A stretch of 64,000 nucleotides of DNA from the NCBI GenBank assembly GCA_015680685.1, contig MNCI01023346.1, positions 672,916-736,915 of the forward strand, read 5' to 3'. The notes under the pieces are model-generated. The model had not been told where the DNA came from. It ran no database searches and saw only the letters and a program-made list of their open reading frames with translations. Source of the stretch: Gnetum montanum (Eukaryota > Streptophyta > Gnetopsida > Gnetales > Gnetaceae). The position numbers and the translations under genes were made by a program. Positions 57,501 to 64,000 of the stretch are shown here, one piece after another; within the stretch, counting starts at the first letter, position 1, and the number at the start of each line of letters is the position of its first letter.

Positions 57501-58645
57501 TCCTGAAGTTCGTACGCTACAATCATTACGCAGAGGATACTTTACTACGGCATTACACTACTTAATTATGCCTAACTGTTATTTTCATGTTATTAGGAGC
57601 TTGCCTCAGGTGGGACTCGTTGGCGCCCATTGATTTAGACATCGCTAGTCCCTCATCAGAAGCGACCGTTGTGCCGTACAACATTTACGAAGAAATGCGT
57701 AAATGTGCTTTACGCTCAACTCACTCCTTATGGGAGTGTCAGAGTGTAAACGAGGACCTCTAGAAGAGATTGCACAGGTCGAAGAAGGAGAGAATGGCTC
57801 TACACGATGAGGTTGGGGATCTAAGATCACGGAATGAATTCCTGCAAGCCCAGGAAATAGGAGGTGAAAACTGGAGGACAACTGTCATTGACTACGCCCG
57901 TTACTGGGCTGTCGTTAGGAAAAACGTCCAAACTAGCCGTGAACTGGTTGAACAACGCATGCAGATGGACCTCCTTGCTCAGAAGAACCAGGACTGAAAG
58001 GATTATAGCGTGAGTGTACAAGAGTGGGGGTAGATGCAGAAGGATCATAAACATGTTTACAAATGAAAAAGCGCTGCCTACCGTCAACATTATAGGGACT
58101 CTGCCATTGAGGCTCAATCCCTTCGACTTTTTCTCGATGTTATAGGCGCTTCCAAAGCATTTGAAGAGTTCTAGGAGCAAGTGATGGTGAGTGCCTCTCC
58201 GGAAAGGGAAGTGACTCTTCCTGGAGGTGAAACTACCATCCCTTCTTTCTTCCCTGAACCACCCCGATGGACTCCCGTGGAGAAGGGGAAGGTCAAAGCT
58301 AGAACTGATCTAGGAGACGGGGTTTAGTCTGAGCTCACTGAGGACGAAATTATGCGTCGTCTGTGGATTGGCTTAGAACAAGTCCCTTTTGCTGCTGATG
58401 CTGGACCATCACGGGTGAGTTGTAGTATTATTGCGTTTTGTTATACCTAGTTTTGATGACGATGTTAATCTATGTGCCATGTCTAATCGCAAGAATAACC
58501 TGAGGAAATTCCTCGACAGGATGAAGCTAATGAAGGTGGTGATCCTCACGAAGAGGATCGCCCTTATGAAGGGGTTCCTTGTGCAAAGGGTGGCCTTTAT
58601 GAGGATGACCTCCTCGGAGTAGAAATTGAACTAGGGGATACATGA
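54506..58645 (+). pseudogene. Multi-exon gene antisense inside element G, with HAD/FCP1-like region
   Basis: Proposed exons: 54506-54624 (MAPKVKGKNAKLARIDEMQE, basic), 55029-55493, 55584-55858, 55948-56994, 57109 to about 57290, 57383 to about 57535, 57597-58414, 58520-58645. The first four join in phase at GT-AG borders. Exon 2 has KPVLIILDIVGIL ... VWFRRGARDFLQFLLRNYSI and IIWSHLP, the layout of FCP1/NIF-type HAD phosphatases, but the DxDGT motif reads DIVGI and so lacks the second aspartate and the threonine. Exon 4 has FNWASYFAEGLRVEMIRLLQ and CFWRFAEFLVV. Exon 7 is coiled-coil. The end is acidic (DPHEEDRPYEG). About six internal stops, mostly TAG/TGA. Either a captured host gene or an element-borne antisense gene. 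Confidence 0.65.
55029..55493 (+). pseudogene. Exon 2 of the antisense gene: degenerate HAD/FCP1-like domain
   Basis: The 155-codon exon is open except for one TAG at about 55292. After SYNIMLKPVLIILDIVGIL come VPPPNARLKEETVWFRRGAR and DFLQFLLRNYSIIIWSHLPG, corresponding to motif I and the RPGV-eFL...y-iviwT region of small CTD phosphatases. SDGTIETMRVQ and a PRFNCYHAYNTLFVARHPTT segment follow. Loss of motif I residues argues against phosphatase activity. It could be a binding module. Confidence 0.55.
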
Positions 58646-58918
58646 GACAGTGGTAGTAAGGGAGATGCATAATGGATTAACTTGATGTTTTATTATGGTG
58701 AAGACAAGAGACTATTTTTCTTCTTTTTAACGTATTCGAGACAAATTTTGGTATTAATGTTAATGTTCTTTTCGTTATTTTCTCTTTATGTAAAATGTAT
58801 TGTAGGTTTTAACATTGTGATAAGTTGTGATTAGTTTTGAGAGCATAGCGTCAATGTGGTTACTAGTTTGAAACCATCGCAGACTGTTAAATTGTCTAAA
58901 TGTAAAACATAAATGATA

Positions 58919-59465
58919 TTGCTAATTTAAGGCCGTTTTGGGCCTCTTTTTGTTGTTTTTAGTTTTAAAGTATGAAAAGTAAGCGTAAATTGGATTCCGG
59001 TATAGAGCGTGAATGAAATTTGCGTTCCAAGCATAAATGGGATTTAGATATAAAGGGTAAGTGAAATTGCTAGTTTAAGGCCATTTCAGGCCGTAGCTAA
59101 TTCAAGTGCCATGCGTAAATGAAGTCGCTAGTTTAGGGCCATTTCAGGCCTTTTCGTAATTCGAGTACGAAATGTAGAAGGTTGCTAGTTTAAGGCCATT
59201 TCGGGCCGTAGCTGATTCAAGTGCCATGCGTAAATGAAGTTGCTAGTTTAGGGCCATTTCGGGCCTTTGTGTAATTCGAGTAAAGAAATGTAGAAGGTTG
59301 CTAGTTTAAGGCCATTTCGGGCCTTTGCGTAATTGAGTGCGAAGTGTAGATACAGTTGCTAGTTTAAGGCCATTTCGGGCCATAGCTGATTCAAGTGCCA
59401 TGCGTAAATGAAGTTGCTAGTTTAGGGCCATTTCGGGCCTTTGCGTAATTCGAGTAAAGAAGATA
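58919..59465. repeat. Tandem array of about 58-bp units
   Basis: Eight units start with TTGCTAGTTTAAGGCCATTT or a close variant at about 58919, 59068, 59127, 59183, 59241, 59299, 59357 and 59414. Each has the inverted pair GGCC-ATTTCG-GGCC. Two unit types (one with GTAGCTGATTCAAGTGCCAT, one with GCGTAATTCGAGTAAAG) tend to alternate, so the higher-order period is about 116 bp. It lies just after the antisense gene. Confidence 0.85.
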
Positions 59466-59599
59466 GAAACGTAAAGCTAAACACAAAGGTAAACAAGTGC
59501 GTAATGAAATTAGCTTGCGGAAAGCGTAAATACATGCATAAACATAAGAAGTATAAACAATAAGTGTAAATAGAGTGATTGATGAGACCGTAGTAGTTA

Positions 59600-60473
59600 G
59601 GCAACATTGTTTTACTTGCTAACTTCGTAACTGTTTCTTAATTGCCTTCGTATTTAACGAAGCGTAAGGACGAGGAGATTTATGGCCCTTCTCCTTCACA
59701 TCGCAATCTTCCCCTAGGAATGGTAGTTCGACCCAAGTTAGGCTATCATCAGCCACTATTTCGGCTTGCTTGGGTACTAGAACAGGGGGCTAATTCTCAA
59801 ACATTTCTATCTCTGACCCTTGTTCTGTCTCTATCTTATTAACAGCCTGAGGGATTATTTCATCACTGTGGATAACCACTTCTCCTCCTGTGTAAGGCAA
59901 ATGGATTTCCTGATGAATGGGTGACGAAACTGCCCTCAGTTGGGCTAACCAAGACCTCCCAAGAATTAGATTGAATCTAGGCATCTCTTCAACCACGATA
60001 AACGTAGCATTTTTGGGGAACTGGTCCCCTGCTACAAAGTTGATGTGGACGGTCCCTTTGACCTGCACCCGTGCCCCGTTGAACGACTTTAGGCATGACG
60101 TTGTTGTAGGACTAATCTGATCGGTTAAGCCTAATTTATCCATTATGGGATAAGGGATGACATTAGTGGCCGCCCCGTCATCTACATGTACTCTCCGGAT
60201 TCGGTGCTGGCCGACCCAGATAGTGATGAACATGGGTGTTGTAGTCACTTGACCCTTAGGGTCATCCTTGATGGATTCGTCATGAAAGGTCAATGGGGTT
60301 GGATCAGGTTTTTTAGTGGCAGGGGAAAGCATTATGGAGTGAATTGCTCCTTCGTCTGTCGGTAGCCTTTCGTCCACAAGTATAGACGTTAGCATGCGAA
60401 CCATAGCTTCACGATGTGTTTGCGATGTCATGAGCAAGTCATAAAGGCTCAACGTTGTATTTTTTGGTTTCAA
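59600..60473 (-). pseudogene. Protease of element G
   Basis: The 60473-59790 frame (227 codons) has TPMFITIWVGQHRIRRVHVD followed by DGAATNVIPYPIMDKLGL: the retropepsin active site reads D-D-G-A, with D in place of S/T. FVAGDQFPKNATFIVVEEMP and FNLILGRSWLAQLRAVSSPI follow as flap and C-terminal blocks. The frame continues after one stop (PPVLVPKQAEIVADDSLTWV) to about 59610, where the foreign region begins. It is part of the Gag-Pol polyprotein. Confidence 0.8.
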
Positions 60474-60551
60474 AGCATGTTTGACTTATTCCAGGGCATC
60501 AAAGAGATCTTGCCCACAATCGGAGTGTTTCTCACCCTTTTCCTCTTCCAT

Positions 60552-61391
60552 TCACTCTAAGAGGAAAATTTCTCGGGGAGGAGTGACAGTTGGCCGAGGG
60601 TTACGCTTCCTTTGGCCTGGGGGAGATAATTGCTTTCGTGTAACCTCTTTGTCCTTGGTAAGTGGGGCTAATGGTGCTGAAGTGAGGGGTTGAGGTTTGG
60701 GTAACCCCAGTGTAAGAGGACCCTTGGCCTCATCAATAGTGATAGTAGGTGAGTTTGACTTAGAGGATTTCCCCTGCGTAGGAGGGGCGGTTGATAGTTT
60801 TGGCACTCTTATAACTAAGGGTGCCTTGGGTGTAGGCATGGGCTGTGCCACGGCTTTAACGACTACAGGTTGTCGGGAAGCATTCTGGGACAAAGTTCGG
60901 AGGATGAAAGGGTGCCTTGGAGTGCCACTCATCGGCACCGACGGACCCGTTGTTTGGGTCGAGCTAGGTTGCATTTGTAACACAAAAGGCTGCTTCGGGT
61001 ACGCCTGATTATTGCCCTCTATCCCTACCGCGTTGATTGTGTACCCTGCGTTGTTTGCGTTCAATGGGTCTTGGTACATACGCATGGCTTGGTTTTCTAG
61101 GCATGTCGGGCTACTGCTATCTAAGATCAAGTCACCTTGATCTATCAGACATTGGATGTCATCTTTCAATGCCCAGCAGTAGTCTGTATCATGGCTGCAC
61201 AATTGATGATAGTCGTAGAATCGGTCTAGCTTAAAGTTCTTAGGCATAGGCGGTTCATTAGGTTGAGCTAAGGAGGGATTCTTGATTAGCTCGCAATGAT
61301 GCCTGTGGCATTTCAGAGCCTCCTCGGACACTGCCTTGTGTCGGATGTGGCCGATTCCCAATAATTGCTTTAGAAGTTCTGAAGGCTTCAT
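60552..61391 (-). pseudogene. gag: gag C-terminal region of element G
   Basis: A 279-codon frame directly downstream of the capsid block. It starts KPSELLKQLLGIGHIRHKAV and has the Tat-type zinc-like motif FYDYHQLCSHDTDYCWALKD DIQCL. A long P/S/T-rich linker (KAPLVIRVPKLSTAPPT...) leads to the protease. The frame is open, and joined to the capsid block by one stop or shift near 61400-61476. Confidence 0.75.
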
Positions 61392-61475
61392 AGGTAGGAT
61401 TGTGTAATTTGAGCGATCTTTACGCTTAAATTTTGGCCTTGGTTGTGGGGATGCTTCAGGGGCAGATGAAGCTTC

Positions 61476-63274
61476 TTAATTGATGCCATCTAAGCTTGTT
61501 GCTGGCTCAGCTGGCTCCGCAGTTGTTTTCTTGTTATTGTTGCCTTTCTTCTTGGCCCCTTCAGCAACCGTTACCACTGTAGTCATGGTGGCTTTGCCTT
61601 TGTCCTTACTTTTGCTGTGAGCGTTCTTGTAGACCATATACACTGGGTCTTTGCTAGCCTCTGTCGCATCTTGGATGCTCTTAGTCTGAGCAAAAGCTTG
61701 GCTGAGGGAACGAGGGGCAAGGTAATACAACTTAGACTTGATAAAGTCATTGATTGCTCCCTTGAAAATTGCCAATAGATGGGCCTCCGTGATGGGTTCG
61801 CGGATCTCATTCAAGGTGGCGCTCCAGTGCTGTATGAACTTTTGGACTGACTCAAGCGGGTCTTGCTTAACTCCCATGCGCTGGTCCAGTGTGACTTCTG
61901 GCTTTAGGTTGTATTTGAAGCGAGTCACAAACTGGGTTAACAGCTCTTCCAAAGTTGAAATGGAAGCGCGTGGAAGTACTCGATACCAATCCAAAGCTTT
62001 ACCCGTTAAGGACATAACAAAGACTTCGATGATGGTATGCGGCCATTGTTGCAGCAATAAGGACTCTGACCTGAAAGTGACAAGGTGAGCATTGGGATCA
62101 CCTTCCCCATTGTATTTCGTGAAATGAGGAAGGGGCATCCAAGGCGGCAACGATAGGACTGGGATGGTTGGACTAATAGGATCATCCTGGTAGAAGTCCA
62201 TGACTTGTACCATGTCAAAACCAGTGGCCTTGAGGCGCTTGACCTCCTCCATAAGGGTATGAATGAGCTGGAAGGCTTGGTCCAGCCCCGTAGATGACGA
62301 TGTCATTTGTGGAATGGAAGGGGGAGCTACACTGGGTAGCGGCATAGAGGTAAAAACTTGGTCGATGGTTGGCGGGATAATGGTGGGGGAACTACCATTG
62401 GCTGCACTATTGGTTACGTTGCTTGCGTAGTCAGGGGCACAGGTAGTGGTCCTACAACTGGGTTTAGCACTTGCGGGACATGACCTTGAAGGTGGGAATG
62501 GTGATGGTTTTGCGTAGGATTCACGACAAGAGACATGTTGGGAGCCCACCATGCTGTGGTGGTAGGCTCTGTCGTGCGAATCGAGAGCGTAGTTGGCGTT
62601 GCAGGTATCGCATGCACATGTAGTGGCACAGGCGCAGGCACACGATGAGGTGAGTTAGGTAATCGCGCCTGCTAAGGAATGATCTATGATGAACCCTCAC
62701 CTGGGAAGATAGTCGGAGAAAGAAAGTGTAAACATGGTGAACGCGGGGCTCGATCCGTATTAGACAAAGGTGTGGTCACCATGAACAACGAATTTATACG
62801 AGACGTTGTTGAGGGAGGGGCCATGGTGAAATCGGCATGATTGCCTTCCTTAGAGTGGGATTCTAGATCGTCCTATCCATCGTGAAGCGCTTCTTCACGG
62901 AACATGGTTTCTAGTTCTCCTGGCAATGTATTTGCCATTAACATTTGATCTATGATCCACCTTTGTTGATTTGTCAGGGGTATGAAGGTGGTAGGCGTAG
63001 GAATGAGTTCTTTCCCGTCATAGTACATGAGCTCGTATTCTCATTTTTTCTCAACTTCTTGTGGATACAGAGGCAGATTTGCCGCTAGCTTGGTGCAGAG
63101 GAAATTGTAGTGTTCCCTGCGCTGAGCTTGTCCCTCCAGCTCCTTGTTTTGTAGCCTAAGGGAGCGACGTGGTCGCACTGGACTAGTTGGTTGCTCAACC
63201 ATGGGGGGCGTAACTTGCAGAGTCCAAGGGTTTTCGAGATTGGCAGTGTCAACGACTATGGTTGGTGTAACCAT
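61476..63274 (-). pseudogene. gag: gag capsid region of element G
   Basis: The probable start is the ATG at 63274 (MVTPTIVVDTANLENPWTLQ), followed by a basic RPRRSLRLQNKELEGQ stretch (to 63041). Stops lie between 63040 and 62552. The 62552-61476 frame (358 codons) has the retrotransposon gag core: PLPHFTKYNGEGDPNAHLVT, FVMSLTGKALDWYRVLP, LEELLTQFVTRFKYNLKPEV and ESVQKFIQHWSATLNEI, then a K/A-rich tail. Confidence 0.8.
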
Positions 63275-63496
63275 TTTCGAAATAATGATGATAAAAGATA
63301 AAAATCGGGACAACAGATGCGAACTAAGATAATAATCAGGGCTTTTTATCTTGTAGGATTCCAAAGGAATCGTCGAAGCGACTGATCTGCACCACACGAT
63401 TTTGTAAACAACCTTGGAGGTATTACATTTACGTTGATCGACAATGGGTACAGATAGCTTACAAGACTACCCGTAAAATGTGGATCGGCTATGAAG

Positions 63497-63520
63497 GCCC
63501 TCCTTCTAGTGCCAGAAAAC
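63497..63520 (-). other. Candidate primer-binding site of element G
   Basis: Minus strand after the 5' LTR reads GTTTTCTGGCACTAGAAGGA GGGCC. TGGCACTAGAAGGAGGGCC starts with TGG and looks like a tRNA 3'-end complement. I do not assign the tRNA. Confidence 0.6.
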
Positions 63521-64000
63521 TGTAATGACGGAAAACGTCAGTCGTTGGAAATATCGACGAAAATCTGTGGTACAGAGTTCTAACCCCGGATCCGTGTGAG
63601 GACCGTGCTGGAGAAAATGAATCCGAGGTGCCCTGAACGGTCTTGTCGATCAAACAAGGACTTCTTTAATCAGTAAAAGGTTTGATAATAATTTCGATGG
63701 TGAAATGCAGATTCTTTATGAAGCGATGTAATGTTATTACCCCAAAAGTAATTGAAGATAATGCAAACGATTTAGGTAAGATTGCCAAATCTGTCTAACT
63801 AGGGTGCAAGAGATCAGATTTAACAGATAATATGATCACAAGATCTGAGATTTAATTTATGAAAATAATATGTTTGATACAATGACTTCAGGTGGACTTT
63901 AGTTTGGACAAAGCATATGCCAGTGACAAGAAAGTTATACAAAGATGAAACAAGCGAGGATCAATCTACCTTGATCTAGCCAATCTGGGTGCAAGGAAGT
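63521..64000 (-). repeat. 5' LTR of element G, truncated by window end
   Basis: TGTAATGACGGAAAACGTCA onward aligns with 47502-47980, with scattered C/T and G/A differences. In transcription orientation this is the end of the 5' LTR. Confidence 0.9.

Larger units (their letters stand above)
47502..64000 (-). mobile_element. Element G: Tat-type Ty3/gypsy element with dual RNase H and antisense gene
   Basis: The left LTR (47502-49291) and the start of the right LTR (63521 onward) are direct repeats. Minus-strand order is gag, protease, [antisense gene region 53998-59620], RT, RNase H, second archaeal-type RNase H, integrase, spacer repeats, purine tract. The second RNase H places it in the Tat lineage (Ogre/Retand relatives). 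Long intact frames and about 90% LTR identity by eye over the first 150 bases make it the youngest large element here. The 5' LTR continues past the window. Confidence 0.9.

Noticed and set aside
58919-59465. Possible CRISPR-like array
   Set aside because: Units are contiguous diverged tandem repeats without unique spacers, in plant retroelement DNA.
60697-61008. Plus-strand 103-codon ORF
   Set aside because: It is antisense to the gag linker of element G, whose sense frame is longer and has family motifs.

Overview
This window is plant nuclear DNA made almost entirely of nested, decayed LTR retrotransposons. No ordinary single-copy host gene, tRNA, rRNA or CRISPR array is visible. The evidence is Ty3/gypsy gag and pol domains on both strands, plant-type primer sites (tRNA-Asp-like TGGCACCGTTGTCGGGGA and a decayed initiator-Met site), TG...CA long terminal repeats, and reading frames broken mostly by TAG, TAA and TGA where CAG, CAA and CGA are expected. 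That last pattern is what deamination of methylated cytosine leaves in old plant heterochromatin. The species cannot be read from the sequence. A large-genome seed plant, perhaps a gymnosperm, is only a guess.

Layout (names are mine). Element C is an Athila-like element on the minus strand and appears to be the original host. Its pieces are a 3' LTR (11274-11875), a third ORF in two parts (12117-12626 and 22327-24322) and an integrase end (46850-47028). Everything else is inserted in it or beside it. Element A (plus, 1-11273) ends in C's LTR and is itself split by element B (plus, 1785-9371). Element D (minus, 12627-22326) is a chromodomain gypsy element inside C's third ORF. Element E (plus, 24323-46849) lies between C's integrase and third ORF, and is split in its reverse transcriptase by element F (plus, 28866-38886, exact ATAAG target duplication). 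LTR fragment H (minus, 47029-47501) sits in C's integrase. It is cut by element G (minus, 47502 to beyond 64000), a young-looking Tat-type element with two RNase H domains and 1.8 kb LTRs.

A, B, C, E, F and H form one family with shared LTR tails, primer site and purine tract. E has gag, pol and a third ORF. F has gag and pol but no third ORF. B has gag and a third ORF but no pol. This suggests members that depend on one another in trans.

Three features stand out. (1) Every LTR of this family whose head is present carries six near-palindromic hexamers in fixed phase (steps of 14, 14, 14, 19-21 and 14 bp), with the last box 24-25 bp upstream of a TATAAATA box. The hexamer differs between subfamilies (GATATC, GACGTC/GATGTT, GTYRAC) while the geometry stays the same. 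(2) Element G carries, antisense between protease and reverse transcriptase, a multi-exon gene with clean GT-AG introns whose second exon resembles a HAD/FCP1-type phosphatase. (3) Element D carries a different antisense multi-exon gene between its 5' LTR and gag.
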